Assembly: GCA_902775375.1 (NCBI GenBank)
Contig: CACYLU010000006.1
Span: 1-64,000, forward strand
Length of the DNA stretch: 64,000 nt
From: an uncultured Bacteroidales bacterium
GTDB lineage: Bacteria > Bacteroidota > Bacteroidia > Bacteroidales > Bacteroidaceae
Direction: 5' to 3'
Positions 35,621 to 44,893 of this stretch are shown here, piece after piece (within the stretch, counting starts at the first letter, position 1; every line of letters starts with the position of its first letter). The translations under genes and the position numbers were made by a program. Below the pieces are notes generated by a model that saw only the letters and a program-made list of their open reading frames with translations, was not told the origin of the DNA and ran no database searches.

Positions 35621-35652
35621 AAGGGCTTCGCTGTGATGGCGAAGCCCCTTTC
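35621..35652 (+). terminator. Terminator after the SnoaL-like gene
   Basis: GGGCTTCG (35623-35630) pairs with CGAAGCCC (35640-35647), followed by CTTTC. Confidence 0.75.
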
Positions 35653-35941
35653 ATATATAAATATCCCCCTCATTATATGGAATCTGGGTTTTGTGCCGTT
35701 TTGTCCTGACATTTCTATAACGCCCGTTTTGGGTAGCCTTTGTTCAAGGTCGTTGCAGTATCTGCTGTGGGTCGTTGCAGTATCTGCTATGGGGGTAAAG
35801 AAGATACTGCTATGGGTGAAGGGAGGCTTTGCGCTGCCCCATGGGAAATGCTGCGGCTACCCTTGGGAGGCATTCTTTATACCCCATGGCAGATACTGCG
35901 GTAATCTGTGGGAGATACTGCGTTATCCTGTGTGTGAAGTA
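35653..35941. repeat. Intergenic GCAGTATCTGC repeat cluster
   Basis: No gene is supported. The units TCGTTGCAGTATCTGCT(G/A)TGGG occur twice in tandem at 35751-35792, with further partial units GATACTGCTATGGG, CATGGCAGATACTGCGG and GGGAGATACTGCG up to 35930. Segment 35777-35810 is a near-identical inverted copy of 25621-25654. Relatives are also seen at 56310-56490. Confidence 0.7.
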
Positions 35942-36847
35942 TTATCCATGTTGTTGGTTGGCCCTGACGATTTCTTGCAAGGTGATCTTTGGATGACGAT
36001 AACGCGCATTCGCATTAGCTTCTCTTGGTAGCTTGATGGCTTTTTGTGGACAGTTGTTAGCACATGCCATGCAATAGGTACAATCACCATTGTTCTGTAA
36101 GCCTCTGCTGCCGAAATTATAGCACTTTTTAGGACAGACATTCACGCACGTGCCACAACCTACACATAAATCGCGGTCGATGGTGAAAGAAGCTTGACTG
36201 GTGGCGGGATAAATGGGATTTCTTGATACCATATTCATAATCATCTCGCCACGCTGGTGTGCTTCTGGTGAAATCTCATAGATCCATTCGCGTCGTGTGT
36301 TGATATCCTCTACCACACGTGCAATCTGCCCCTCTTCATCTTTCTGTTCATACAACGTGCGTTGTTGGTCTTGATTGAACATGGGTAGATATACATCTTG
36401 CATCAGTACCACATTGATATAGTTGAAGTGCCAGCCGTATTGCTTGGCATATTCCTCCCATAGTTCTGTTACCAGGCAGTTGTCCAGTCCGTAGGTGATG
36501 ACACTGAACATATAGTCAGCCTTCAGTTTCACCTTTTGTGCAAATTCCTGTACGATGCTGGGAGCCTTGCCCTGATAGTCAGGGAAGACCAGTCCAATCT
36601 CATCCGCCTCAAATTCCAGCTGGTCGCCTTGGAGCACTTGAGGGATACTCAATGGTTGAGCACTAAGGTGTTTGGCGACATACAGGCTGTTGCCTGAGCC
36701 TGTGAAATAGAAAACAATGCGTTTCTTGCCATTGTCACTTGTGCAGGATGTAAGCACATTGCTTGTGCCTAGTATGAAAGCACCTGAAGCTAATAGTCCG
36801 AGATTCTTCAGGGCTTCTCTGCGTGTCATTCTTTTGATAGTTGTCAT
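35942..36847 (-). CDS. Flavodoxin-ferredoxin protein with Tat/lipoprotein signal (EFR1-like)
   Basis: The 301-residue protein begins with a twin-arginine-like signal (MTRREALKN then hydrophobic) followed by a lipobox VLTSC near residue 35. A flavodoxin domain follows, with FYFTGSGNSLYVAKHL binding FMN. The C-terminal part has two 4Fe-4S motifs: CVGCGTCVNVCPKKC and CTYCMACANNCPQKA. The combination is the EFR1 family of electron-transfer proteins. Its anchoring outside the cytoplasmic membrane is unusual for this family and needs an electron donor in the periplasm. Confidence 0.87.
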   Translation of the reverse strand: MTTIKRMTRREALKNLGLLASGAFILGTSNVLTSCTSDNGKKRIVFYFTGSGNSLYVAKHLSAQPLSIPQVLQGDQLEFEADEIGLVFPDYQGKAPSIVQEFAQKVKLKADYMFSVITYGLDNCLVTELWEEYAKQYGWHFNYINVVLMQDVYLPMFNQDQQRTLYEQKDEEGQIARVVEDINTRREWIYEISPEAHQRGEMIMNMVSRNPIYPATSQASFTIDRDLCVGCGTCVNVCPKKCYNFGSRGLQNNGDCTYCMACANNCPQKAIKLPREANANARYRHPKITLQEIVRANQQHG

Positions 36848-36875
36848 AATTACTGTGTTTTTTAGTTCGATTTTA

Positions 36876-36911
36876 CAAAAATAGTCACATTACTCTTGAT
36901 AATTAATGTGA
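36876..36911 (-). promoter_or_regulatory. Promoter and palindromic operator of the flavodoxin-ferredoxin gene
   Basis: On the minus strand 36876-36883 reads TATTTTTG, a -7 box 29 nt before the start. Right beside it the perfect inverted repeat TCACATTA-N11-TAATGTGA occupies 36885-36911, where a regulator would cover the -33 region. The divergent AraC regulator is the natural candidate. Confidence 0.55.
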
Positions 36912-36960
36912 ATTATTCCGTGATTATTACACTTTTTCCCTTTTTCTTCAAAAAAATACA

Positions 36961-36968
36961 TATCTTTG
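36961..36968 (+). promoter_or_regulatory. -7 box for the AraC-family regulator
   Basis: TATCTTTG matches the -7 consensus and lies 21 nt before the ATG at 36990, facing away from the divergent gene. Confidence 0.5.
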
Positions 36969-36989
36969 TGACTATAAATACAGTTGGTT

Positions 36990-37796
36990 ATGGATTTCGA
37001 ATCTAAGAATGTCATTATAGAATCTGGTGTGGAGCATTTAGCTGCTGATGCCATGCTTGACTATGTGGCGCATGTATATGTGCACCAGGGCAGGATAGAT
37101 CTAAAATACCATGGAGAACCCATGGCGTTAGAGGCTGGTGACTGTATGATTGTACGTTCACAACGGCTACTGTCGGATGTGGTGCCATCTACTGATTGCG
37201 AAGCTGAAACCATATATATCACACCTGGTTTTATTGAGATGTCAACGCCACGTAATAACTATGGAATCCGTGGCTCGCTGATGCTCTTTATCAATCCGAT
37301 AATGAAACTTGACGAGCAAGAGCAGGCTCGTTGTCAGCGTGATTTCGATGAAGTAAAGTCACGCCTGAAAGAAGACCATCCGTTTAAGAACGATGTGGTG
37401 AGCTGTGCTTGTCAGATGATGTTTCTCGATTTCTTCGATTTCCATAAACGGCTCTATCCTGGTGAGGACGTGTCATTCCCCAATGCGCAACTGATGAGTA
37501 GTTTCTTGCAGTTGCTTTCGCGAGGCGACTATGTTAAGAACCGTGAGGTGAGCTACTATGCCGATATACTGTGCGTGACACCGAAGTACCTGTCTGAGGT
37601 TTCTAAACGTGTTAGTGGGTATGGAGCCAACTATTGGATCAATCGCTTTGCCATTATTGAGATACAACGCCGCTTGCGCCACTCCAATGCTTCATTGGTG
37701 GAAATCTCAGATGAGTTTAACTTCTCTTCAACTGCCTATTTCAGTCGTTTCGTACAGAACTACCTTGGCATAAGCCCTGGAGCTTATCGTAGCTGA
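36990..37796 (+). CDS. AraC-family transcriptional regulator
   Basis: The 268-residue protein has an N-terminal cupin-like ligand domain (about residues 1-150) and a C-terminal double helix-turn-helix of the AraC type. The latter shows YYADILCVTPKYLSEVSKRVSG as the first helix-turn-helix and DEFNFSSTAYFSRFVQNYLGISPGAYR as the family signature (residues 239-266). It is divergently transcribed from the flavodoxin-ferredoxin gene and shares an operator-like region with it. The ATG at 36990 is preferred over an upstream TTG. Confidence 0.9.
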   Translation: MDFESKNVIIESGVEHLAADAMLDYVAHVYVHQGRIDLKYHGEPMALEAGDCMIVRSQRLLSDVVPSTDCEAETIYITPGFIEMSTPRNNYGIRGSLMLFINPIMKLDEQEQARCQRDFDEVKSRLKEDHPFKNDVVSCACQMMFLDFFDFHKRLYPGEDVSFPNAQLMSSFLQLLSRGDYVKNREVSYYADILCVTPKYLSEVSKRVSGYGANYWINRFAIIEIQRRLRHSNASLVEISDEFNFSSTAYFSRFVQNYLGISPGAYRS

Positions 37797-37841
37797 ATTA
37801 TACTTGCCTGTACTTTCCATCTCAGATAATAGTTGATACTA

Positions 37842-37888
37842 TTATTTGATATTTCACTTGGGTATTTGCAGGTTTATTTGTACTTTCG
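37842..37888 (+). promoter_or_regulatory. dnaG promoter, partly duplicated elsewhere
   Basis: TTGG (37858-37861) and TACTTTCG (37881-37888) with a 19-nt spacer make a plausible -33/-7 pair just before dnaG. Bases 37842-37879 match 27241-27278 at 36 of 38 positions. Confidence 0.5.
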
Positions 37889-37896
37889 CATCTGAT

Positions 37897-40035
37897 ATGA
37901 TTGACCAGGCTACTATAGATAGGATACTCGATGCTGCCCAAATAGTGGATGTGGTGTCTGATTTCGTCACGCTTCGTAAGCGTGGCGTCAACTATGTGGG
38001 CCTGTGTCCATTCCATGACGACCGTACGCCGTCGTTCTCAGTCTCTCCGGCCCGTAACATCTGTAAATGCTTTGCATGTGGCAAGGGAGGCAACCCTGTT
38101 CACTTCATCATGGAGCATGAGCAGATCACCTATCTCGAGGCACTGAAATATCTGGCCAAGAAATATGGTATCGAGGTAAAGGAGCGTGAACTGAGCAACG
38201 AGGAACGTCAGGCGCAGAATGACCGCGAGAGTGCCTTCATCGTCAATCAGTTTGCACGCGACTATTACCACGATATCTTATTGAATAACCCTGACGGACG
38301 GAGCATCGGTATGGCTTACTTCCGTAGTCGTGGTTTCCGCGATGACATCATCGAGAAATTCCAGTTGGGCTATGCTTTGCAACAGCGCGATGCCTTTCCA
38401 AAGACAGCTATTGCCAAAGGCTATAACGAGAAGTTCCTTACCTCCTATGAGGCGAAGGTAAAGGTGAACGACCGTGATGAGACTGTGACGAAAGGTACGG
38501 GCATCTGTTATAAGCGTGAAGATGGGCAATTGGTTGACAGGTATGCTGGTCGTGTTATCTTCCCTTGGATCAGTCTGAGTGGTAAGGTTGTTGCTTTTGG
38601 CGGTCGTTTGCTTGATTCACGCACCAAGGGCGTAGCACAGAAGTATGTCAATTCGCCCGACTCTGAGATATTCCACAAGGAACGTGAGCTATATGGTATC
38701 TTCCAGGCTAAGAAAGCCATTGTGAAGGAAGATTGTGTCTATATGGTGGAAGGCTATACCGATGTGATATCGATGCATCAGTGTGGGGTAGAGAATGTAG
38801 TGGCTAACTCAGGTACGGCACTTAGCAAATACCAGATCAACATCCTGCACCGCTTCACCAATAACATTGTCTTGTTATACGATGGTGATGAGGCTGGCAT
38901 ACATGCAGCTACTCGCAGTGCCGAGATGTTGCTGCAGGAAGGCATGACGGTGAAGGTGTGCCTGCTGCCTGATGGAGACGACCCTGATTCTTTTGCCCGT
39001 AAGCATACGGCGCAGGAGTATCGTCAGTTTATCGACGATAATGCAACTGATTATATCCGCTTTAAAACTAATTTGCTGCTTAAACAAGCAGGTAATGACC
39101 CATTGAAACGTGGTGAAGCCATCCGTGAGATTACCAAGGCCATAGCCATTATTCCTGAGGCCATCATGCGCGATGTGTTTATCAAAGAGGCTGCTGACAT
39201 GTTAGGCATCGAAGAAAAACGCATGGTGGGCTATGTGGCAGATCAGCGTAAGACTAACCGTGAGGCTGAGGATAAGCGGAAAGCTGTAGCTGCTCAGACT
39301 CCTGCAACATCTCAAAACCAAGATGCGATGCAAGGTCCTGTTTCACCTCAGGGAGAGATGCCTGATGCCCCACCAATGCCACCAATAGATGATTTGCCTA
39401 ATAGGGATATGTCTCCCAATAGAGAAGAGGTGCAAGCGGGCAATGAGTTGATATCGGTCAATAGTCAGTCAGCTAAGGCTCTTTATAAATATGAGTTCCA
39501 TATCATGCAGTTGGTGGTGCGCTACGGTGAGAAGGTTATGTGCGAGCTGACTGACGAGGAGGGTAACAATACTCCTGTTACTGTGATAGATTTTGTGAGC
39601 TCTACCTTGGAGCAAGATGATATGGTATTAACCAATCCGTTGTTTCGTGAGATGTTGAAATTGGCGGTGGAACATCAGCATGAAACTGATTTCAGTGCCG
39701 AGCGTTACTTTATCAATCATCCTAATACTGCTATCAGTCAGATGGCACTGGAGTTGGTGAGTGAGCGCTATCAGCTGAGTAAGTATCACTCCAAGTATCA
39801 AACTATTGTGGCTGATGATCAACGTTTGCAGGAGTTATCTACCGAGATTACTATCAGCTACAAATATGCCATTGTCAATGAATCATTGCAAGAGGTGCTG
39901 AGACAACTGCAGGACCCGGCTATTGCAATTGATGGATTGAAATGCGCACAGACCATCAAGCGTTATACCGAGTTAAGGGAAATACAAGCTGAATTGGCTA
40001 AACGCTTGGGTGAGCGTGTTGTCTTGACGTTCTAA
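37897..40035 (+). CDS. dnaG: DNA primase DnaG
   Basis: The 712-residue enzyme synthesises RNA primers at replication forks. The N-terminal CHC2 zinc ribbon (CPFHDDRTPSFSV and CKCFACGKGG) is at residues 40-75, the RNA-polymerase catalytic core follows, and the Toprim motifs VEGYTDVI and LLYDGDEAGIHAA lie near residues 285 and 330. A low-complexity Pro/Gln-rich linker at about 475-525 precedes the helicase-binding C-terminal part. The start at 37897 (MIDQATIDRI) matches the family. Confidence 0.97.
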   Translation: MIDQATIDRILDAAQIVDVVSDFVTLRKRGVNYVGLCPFHDDRTPSFSVSPARNICKCFACGKGGNPVHFIMEHEQITYLEALKYLAKKYGIEVKERELSNEERQAQNDRESAFIVNQFARDYYHDILLNNPDGRSIGMAYFRSRGFRDDIIEKFQLGYALQQRDAFPKTAIAKGYNEKFLTSYEAKVKVNDRDETVTKGTGICYKREDGQLVDRYAGRVIFPWISLSGKVVAFGGRLLDSRTKGVAQKYVNSPDSEIFHKERELYGIFQAKKAIVKEDCVYMVEGYTDVISMHQCGVENVVANSGTALSKYQINILHRFTNNIVLLYDGDEAGIHAATRSAEMLLQEGMTVKVCLLPDGDDPDSFARKHTAQEYRQFIDDNATDYIRFKTNLLLKQAGNDPLKRGEAIREITKAIAIIPEAIMRDVFIKEAADMLGIEEKRMVGYVADQRKTNREAEDKRKAVAAQTPATSQNQDAMQGPVSPQGEMPDAPPMPPIDDLPNRDMSPNREEVQAGNELISVNSQSAKALYKYEFHIMQLVVRYGEKVMCELTDEEGNNTPVTVIDFVSSTLEQDDMVLTNPLFREMLKLAVEHQHETDFSAERYFINHPNTAISQMALELVSERYQLSKYHSKYQTIVADDQRLQELSTEITISYKYAIVNESLQEVLRQLQDPAIAIDGLKCAQTIKRYTELREIQAELAKRLGERVVLTF

Positions 40036-40053
40036 GTGTTGTCGTTGATAGTT

Positions 40054-40638
40054 TTACCTTCTAATCAGGTTCATGAATTCCTCACGAGTCTTCGCTTGAT
40101 TGAAAGCCCCTGTAAAGTCTGAAGTAGTGGTAATTGAATTCTGTTTCTCTACCCCTCGCATCTGCATGCACATGTGCTTGGCCTCTACCACTACCATCAC
40201 ACCCAATGGATTCAATGTTTCTTGGATACATTCCTTTATTTGTGAGGTCATGCGTTCTTGCACTTGCAAACGATGAGAATAGATATCCACCACTCGGGCA
40301 ATCTTGCTTAGTCCTGTGATGTAGCCGTTAGGAATATAGGCAACGTGTGCCTTGCCAAAGAAGGGTAGGAGATGGTGCTCGCAAAGTGAATAGAAATCAA
40401 TATCTTTCACAATCACCATCTGACTGTAGTCTTCCTTGAACTTGGCTGAGTTCAGTACTTCATGGGGATCAATGGTGTAGCCGCCCGTAAGTGTCATCAT
40501 GGCTTTGGCCACACGCTCTGGTGTCTTTAGCAGTCCTTCACGCTCGGTATCTTCACCCATCAGGGAAAGAATACGTTTGATATGTCCCTTCAGTTCTTCC
40601 AACTCAGGCGTTTCCGCCACAAATTCCTTCTCTAACAT
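40054..40638 (-). CDS. folE: GTP cyclohydrolase I
   Basis: The 194-residue enzyme converts GTP to dihydroneopterin triphosphate in folate synthesis. The zinc and active-site residues are in [19 protein letters not shown] and in the cysteine-containing [13 protein letters not shown], and [23 protein letters not shown] is the family signature. It is convergent with dnaG and lies 18 nt beyond the SPOR gene on the same strand. Confidence 0.97.
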   Translation of the reverse strand: MLEKEFVAETPELEELKGHIKRILSLMGEDTEREGLLKTPERVAKAMMTLTGGYTIDPHEVLNSAKFKEDYSQMVIVKDIDFYSLCEHHLLPFFGKAHVAYIPNGYITGLSKIARVVDIYSHRLQVQERMTSQIKECIQETLNPLGVMVVVEAKHMCMQMRGVEKQNSITTTSDFTGAFNQAKTREEFMNLIRR

Positions 40639-40656
40639 GCTATGGTTTAAGTTTAA

Positions 40657-41124
40657 TTATTTGATGGTCAAAGTAATCTGGTCTCTCACAATAGATACTT
40701 CCTTGAACACACCCGTTTTCTTGAGCTGGCGCATCATAGCGTCGGCCTCCTCAATGCTGGCGAAGTTACCTACGCGGCACAACCAACGTGGTGATACGAA
40801 GTAGGCATAGACCTGTGCATCTTGGAAATACTGTTTTACTTTGCTTGCCATGCTTTGTGCCTCGTTACGTGAGCGGCTGGTGTTGTTGCCTGCATATACC
40901 TGTACGCGATAACCTTGGCGTTTCAACTCTTTCTTTTCGCCAGCCTTAACTGTGTTGGCGGCTGATGAGCCACTGACCAAGGCAGTAATCTTGTCATCTT
41001 GATGAATGGTTACCTTGCCTTGTCCTACTACATCCGTTTGCAGACTCTTTACGATGTCACGCTGTGCGTATGCCGACATTGTCAAGGCAAACATGCATAA
41101 TATAGCTGTGGTTATTCTTCTCAT
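40657..41124 (-). CDS. SPOR-domain protein
   Basis: The 155-residue protein has a signal peptide (MRRITTAILCMFALTMSAYAQ) and a C-terminal SPOR domain from about residue 78 (YRVQVYAGNN...CRVGNFASIEEADAMMRQLKKT). SPOR domains bind denuded glycan strands at division sites. The chosen start removes 22 upstream residues that precede the signal peptide. It lies between tpiA and folE. Confidence 0.85.
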   Translation of the reverse strand: MRRITTAILCMFALTMSAYAQRDIVKSLQTDVVGQGKVTIHQDDKITALVSGSSAANTVKAGEKKELKRQGYRVQVYAGNNTSRSRNEAQSMASKVKQYFQDAQVYAYFVSPRWLCRVGNFASIEEADAMMRQLKKTGVFKEVSIVRDQITLTIK

Positions 41125-41140
41125 TTTTCTTTTTGATAAT

Positions 41141-41170
41141 ATTGTTTCCCGCCATGCGGCGGGAAACAAT
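41141..41170. other. Perfect 13-bp hairpin between tpiA and SPOR gene
   Basis: ATTGTTTCCCGCC pairs perfectly with GGCGGGAAACAAT around a 4-nt loop. On the minus strand it lies between tpiA and the SPOR gene and has no T-run after it; on the plus strand TTGTTTTATTT follows after 4 nt. It is a terminator without U-tract or an RNA stabiliser. Confidence 0.6.
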
Positions 41171-41177
41171 AGTTGTT

Positions 41178-41939
41178 TTATTTCTTCCAAGCGTCGATGA
41201 TACCCTTGAAATCAGCGCACTTCAGAGAAGCACCACCAATCAAGCCGCCATCGATGTCAGGCTTAGCAAACAGCTCAGGAGCATTGCTTGCCTTGCAGCT
41301 ACCACCATAGAGGATAGAGGTCTCGTCAGCTACCTTGGCACCATACTTGTCAGCTACGCAGCTGCGGATGTAAGCATGAATCTCTTCTGCCTGCTCAGCT
41401 GTAGCAGTCTTACCAGTACCGATAGCCCAGATTGGCTCGTAAGCGATGATGATCTTTGCAAAGTCCTCAGCGCTCAGGTTGAATACAGAACCTTCCAACT
41501 CAGCCTTTACTACCTCGTTCTGCTTGTTAGCTTCGCGCTCTTCTAAGCTCTCGCCGATGCAGAAGATAACTTTCAGACCGTTAGCCAAAGCCAGCTGTAC
41601 CTTCTCCTTCAAGATTTCAGGAGTTTCCTTGTAGTATTCACGACGCTCTGAGTGACCCAGAATTACATACTGTGCACCAGTGCTCTTTACCATCTCGGCA
41701 GAAACTTCACCAGTATATGCGCCCTTTACCTTGTCAGCGCAGTTCTCAGCACCCAGACCAATAACGTCCTGGTTCAGGAACTGAGCGACAGTTGCCAGGT
41801 GGATAAACGGAGTGCAGATTACAACATCGCAGTTAGGTTTCTCTGCGGTCAGTACTTCGTTCAACTCTTTAGCCAAAGCTACACCTTCTTGCAGGTTCAT
41901 GTTCATCTTCCAGTTACCTGCTACAATTTTCTTTCTCAT
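41178..41939 (-). CDS. tpiA: Triosephosphate isomerase
   Basis: From the internal ATG at 41939 the frame gives a 253-residue, full-length TIM: N-terminal [14 protein letters not shown], the catalytic His in [11 protein letters not shown], the catalytic Glu in [16 protein letters not shown] and the phosphate loop GGASL. It interconverts glyceraldehyde-3-P and dihydroxyacetone-P in glycolysis. An AT-rich purine stretch just before the ATG looks like a normal Bacteroidales initiation region, so independent translation is likely. The same frame remains open into the upstream DoxX-like gene. Confidence 0.93.
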   Translation of the reverse strand: MRKKIVAGNWKMNMNLQEGVALAKELNEVLTAEKPNCDVVICTPFIHLATVAQFLNQDVIGLGAENCADKVKGAYTGEVSAEMVKSTGAQYVILGHSERREYYKETPEILKEKVQLALANGLKVIFCIGESLEEREANKQNEVVKAELEGSVFNLSAEDFAKIIIAYEPIWAIGTGKTATAEQAEEIHAYIRSCVADKYGAKVADETSILYGGSCKASNAPELFAKPDIDGGLIGGASLKCADFKGIIDAWKK

Positions 41940-43244
41940 AACTTTTTTCTTAATTAATTTGTTATAGTTTTTATTGTTCTTTTTGTTAAATGTTCTGTCA
42001 ATCAGTATTATCAACAGTAGAGGTACAATGTACCACAAGCCTACTATCCCTAAAGTACGAAGATCGTTCACCTCTTTCACTTGCCCCAGTGGTAACTGCT
42101 CCAGTTTGTCGGTCAGGTCAAACTCATCAGGCAATTGCGAGTCGGGCCATTTGTTCAGTATAACACCTCCCTTGATGAGCATCAGACCAGGGTTGCTGCG
42201 TACCATTGTCTTTAGGGTGATGTCATCCATGATACAGAACGGATATTCTGCTCCTGTGCGGTCACGCCATAACTCGATGGCTTCAGCTGAAGATGACGAC
42301 AAGGCATAAAACTTATAACCATTCTCCTGGCAATACTCATACAACTCGTTTATCAGGTCGATATTCCCTTCATCAGCTTCCTCAGTGCGGTGTGCTATCA
42401 GCAAGAAGGTATATCCTGGGTCGTCCAGTACTTCATCAGTAATGTCTTCGCCTGTTTCAAGACTCTCCATCACAAAATCATGGATGGGGGGCTCATAACC
42501 CTTTTCCACGACCACTGTCTCTGCACTGACAAATGTCCAAGTACTGTCAGGGTAGTTGTCCACCGTGAATGTTTGCTTCACGCCATCTTTCTCCATGATG
42601 AAGCGTGTGTCAAAGATTGTAGGTTTAGCACCCTCGGGTATCTCCATCCCCTCACGTATGTTGTTGCCTATCTTATAGGGGCGGAAGTCTATGATAGGTA
42701 GCGTTGCTAAGCAATAACCAGCCAAAGCAAGGGCAAATACTATACAATAGTTTGACAAGGTCCACTCCATCTTCTTGGTCAGGAATCTTACCATGGCCCA
42801 AGGCGTGATCATCAGCACAATGGCGCAGGTAAGCAACACCACATTCTTGCCAAATGTCTGCCAGTTGGTTAGTACCAGTGCATCGCCAAAGCATCCGCAA
42901 TCACTGATGGGATTGGTCAATGCCAAATAGAGCGTCAGCGGTGTCATTACCAGCATAATCAGCAGCGCCAGCCGGGTTGTGAAGCGTCTTTTAATACCCA
43001 ACAGGAGGTGCATACCCACGGCAAACTCCAGCACAGCTAGCAACACCGACATAAGTAAAGGCATTATATCAGGCAATAGTTGCTGCATGCCAAATGCTGC
43101 AAGGTAGTCCTGAATCTTATAGTAAGTACCCAGTGGGTCAACGGCTTTTACAAAGCCTGAGAACACAAAGGTAGCTCCCAAGATGAAGCGGCAGATATTC
43201 ACTATCCACTTCCAAGCTCTGCTATTTTGCCACTTAGCCCTCAA
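41178..43244 (-). CDS. Joined reading frame: DoxX/thioredoxin-like membrane protein fused in frame to triosephosphate isomerase
   Basis: The 688-residue frame has two parts. Residues 1-435 are a BT_3928-like protein: a DoxX-type four-helix membrane domain (from [24 protein letters not shown]) with the CGCFGD motif near residue 115, an extracytoplasmic thioredoxin-like segment (residues 230-390) lacking an obvious CxxC, and a final membrane helix. A lysine/asparagine-rich linker of 16 codons then leads without a stop into TpiA (residues 436-688). In related Bacteroidales these are, to my knowledge, separate adjacent genes. Either it is a true fusion or TpiA is also translated from its own ATG at 41939. 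Confidence 0.75.
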   Translation of the reverse strand: MRAKWQNSRAWKWIVNICRFILGATFVFSGFVKAVDPLGTYYKIQDYLAAFGMQQLLPDIMPLLMSVLLAVLEFAVGMHLLLGIKRRFTTRLALLIMLVMTPLTLYLALTNPISDCGCFGDALVLTNWQTFGKNVVLLTCAIVLMITPWAMVRFLTKKMEWTLSNYCIVFALALAGYCLATLPIIDFRPYKIGNNIREGMEIPEGAKPTIFDTRFIMEKDGVKQTFTVDNYPDSTWTFVSAETVVVEKGYEPPIHDFVMESLETGEDITDEVLDDPGYTFLLIAHRTEEADEGNIDLINELYEYCQENGYKFYALSSSSAEAIELWRDRTGAEYPFCIMDDITLKTMVRSNPGLMLIKGGVILNKWPDSQLPDEFDLTDKLEQLPLGQVKEVNDLRTLGIVGLWYIVPLLLIILIDRTFNKKNNKNYNKLIKKKVMRKKIVAGNWKMNMNLQEGVALAKELNEVLTAEKPNCDVVICTPFIHLATVAQFLNQDVIGLGAENCADKVKGAYTGEVSAEMVKSTGAQYVILGHSERREYYKETPEILKEKVQLALANGLKVIFCIGESLEEREANKQNEVVKAELEGSVFNLSAEDFAKIIIAYEPIWAIGTGKTATAEQAEEIHAYIRSCVADKYGAKVADETSILYGGSCKASNAPELFAKPDIDGGLIGGASLKCADFKGIIDAWKK

Positions 43245-43776
43245 AACTCAGTTTAATCAATCCAAAGACCGAATAGTTTATCATGTCCATATAGTTGGCA
43301 TCCACGCCTTCAGATACGAGGGTGTTGCCTGCCAAGTCCTCAATTTGCTTGGTTCGGTTAATCTTCATCAAGATTAAATCGGTATATGATGTAATCCGCA
43401 TGTTGCGCCACGCTTCATCATAGTCGTGGTTCTTGGCCAGCATCAGGTCCAAGGTACGTTTGGCATACTTGTCATACAGCTCGATGGCCTGCTCCACACT
43501 GATGTCCTCATGCTCGGCATATCCCAATTCCAACTGGATAAGTGCGATGATGCCATAGTTCACAATACCCATGAACTCAGGCTTGATGCCTTCGCCTACC
43601 ATTGACACACCTTTCACCTCGAGGGTTCTGATGCGATTGGCTTTGATGAATATCTGGTCGGTCACCGATGCAGGACGCATGATGCGCCAAGCTGCTCCAT
43701 AGTCGTGGAGCTTCTTTACATACAAGTCTCTGCATTCAGCAATTACTTGCTCAAACTGTGCCTTAGTATCTCTCAT
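43234..43776 (-). CDS. DUF1599 protein (nucleotide modification-associated domain)
   Basis: The 180-residue protein contains two copies of the same unit: [25 protein letters not shown] and [25 protein letters not shown] are matched in sequence, each followed by VGEG/VSEG and a NYGIIALIQ / NYSVFGLIK helix. It is therefore an internal duplication of about 75 residues. The family's biochemical role is unknown. It overlaps the DoxX-like gene by 11 nt, so the two are probably translationally coupled. The ATG at 43776 is preferred over one 21 nt upstream. Confidence 0.88.
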   Translation of the reverse strand: MRDTKAQFEQVIAECRDLYVKKLHDYGAAWRIMRPASVTDQIFIKANRIRTLEVKGVSMVGEGIKPEFMGIVNYGIIALIQLELGYAEHEDISVEQAIELYDKYAKRTLDLMLAKNHDYDEAWRNMRITSYTDLILMKINRTKQIEDLAGNTLVSEGVDANYMDMINYSVFGLIKLSFEG

Positions 43777-43821
43777 TATCTTATAAATTTGGTACAAAGA
43801 TAGTGAATTAGTAGGATAAAT

Positions 43822-43857
43822 AAAAAAAGAGTGCTCTAATTTATATTAAAGCACTCT
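43822..43857 (-). terminator. Terminator after the M23 peptidase gene
   Basis: On the minus strand AGAGTGCT pairs with AGCACTCT and is followed by seven T. It lies 22 nt beyond the peptidase stop codon. Confidence 0.85.
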
Positions 43858-43879
43858 TTCTTATGACTAAAAAACTTTA

Positions 43880-44764
43880 TTATGAGCATCTGAGCACTTG
43901 CCCAATGCGCAAAACAGTCTTGTTGGTAATGCCGTTCAACTTGCAAAGCTGGTTGACGCTCACGCCTTGTTTACTGGCAATCTTTGACAATGTGTCACCA
44001 TTCTTCACTTTGTAGTAAACGCCTTTCCCGTCAACTGCTGTGCTGGCTGCTGACCTAGAAGTCCGTTTGGTTGGTTGTTTCTTGAATACGTGAGTGTACT
44101 TGTCGGCCGTCACATCTTGCTTCTCGAAGTCAAACATGAGTGCGGGGTTGATGGCAACACCTAAGAAACGAGTCTCGAAATGCAGGTGAGAACCTGTTGA
44201 GCGACCTGTATTACCTCCTAAACCAATCACGTCGCCGGCACGAACCAACTGATCTTCCTTAACAATTTGCTTTGACAAGTGTCCATAAACGGTTTCCAAT
44301 CCGTTGTCATGACGAATTACAATATACTTGCCATAGCCTCTGCGGCCTTGATTCTTAACAATGCGCACCTTTCCGTCGAATGCTGCACGGATGGTGTCAC
44401 CTACATTCACCTTGATATCCAAACCATAGTGGGCACGACGTCTGCGGGGACGGTAGCCAAACACATCATTGATCTTGGTATTCGGGGTAGGCATACAGAA
44501 ACCTGTCAGGTCAAAAGTATAGGTCTCTGGTATTACAGCATTTGCATAAGCGTTCACGAATTCATTGTCCCATGACTGGTATATATCCAGACTTGGGAAT
44601 TCTTCTTGTTCTGCTTTAATGGCTTTCTGAAGAGCCAGTGAGTCAACGCTTTTCAACTTAACATCCACAGGCGCCTGACGAGCAATCAGGTCTTGTGCGG
44701 AAACGCTTATGCTACATAAACAAGTAGCTGCTAATATGATAGTCTTTACTAAACGAATATGCAT
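43880..44764 (-). CDS. M23-family peptidoglycan endopeptidase with LysM domain
   Basis: The 294-residue protein has a signal peptide at the N-terminus (VKTIILAATCLCSISVSAQD). The M23 domain follows, with zinc ligands in HYGLD and HLHFE (residues 130-220), and a C-terminal LysM domain starting YYKVKNGDTLSKIASKQGV. It should cleave cross-links in peptidoglycan, or activate another hydrolase as an EnvC-type factor; intact zinc ligands favour the former. The start at 44764 places the signal peptide correctly. Confidence 0.93.
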   Translation of the reverse strand: MHIRLVKTIILAATCLCSISVSAQDLIARQAPVDVKLKSVDSLALQKAIKAEQEEFPSLDIYQSWDNEFVNAYANAVIPETYTFDLTGFCMPTPNTKINDVFGYRPRRRRAHYGLDIKVNVGDTIRAAFDGKVRIVKNQGRRGYGKYIVIRHDNGLETVYGHLSKQIVKEDQLVRAGDVIGLGGNTGRSTGSHLHFETRFLGVAINPALMFDFEKQDVTADKYTHVFKKQPTKRTSRSAASTAVDGKGVYYKVKNGDTLSKIASKQGVSVNQLCKLNGITNKTVLRIGQVLRCS

Positions 44765-44893
44765 AAATTCTTTAATTTTGATGTCTTTTGTATGTGACAA
44801 CATACTTCCACTAATTGCGCAAAGTTAAAATATTTTATTCTTACAAGCAAAATTTTTTTAGATAAAAAGGTCAAAAGATGCTAAATAACACAT

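Noticed and set aside
35633-36031. Plus-strand frame of 132 codons
   Set aside because: It starts in a terminator, crosses the repeat cluster and overlaps the ferredoxin gene.
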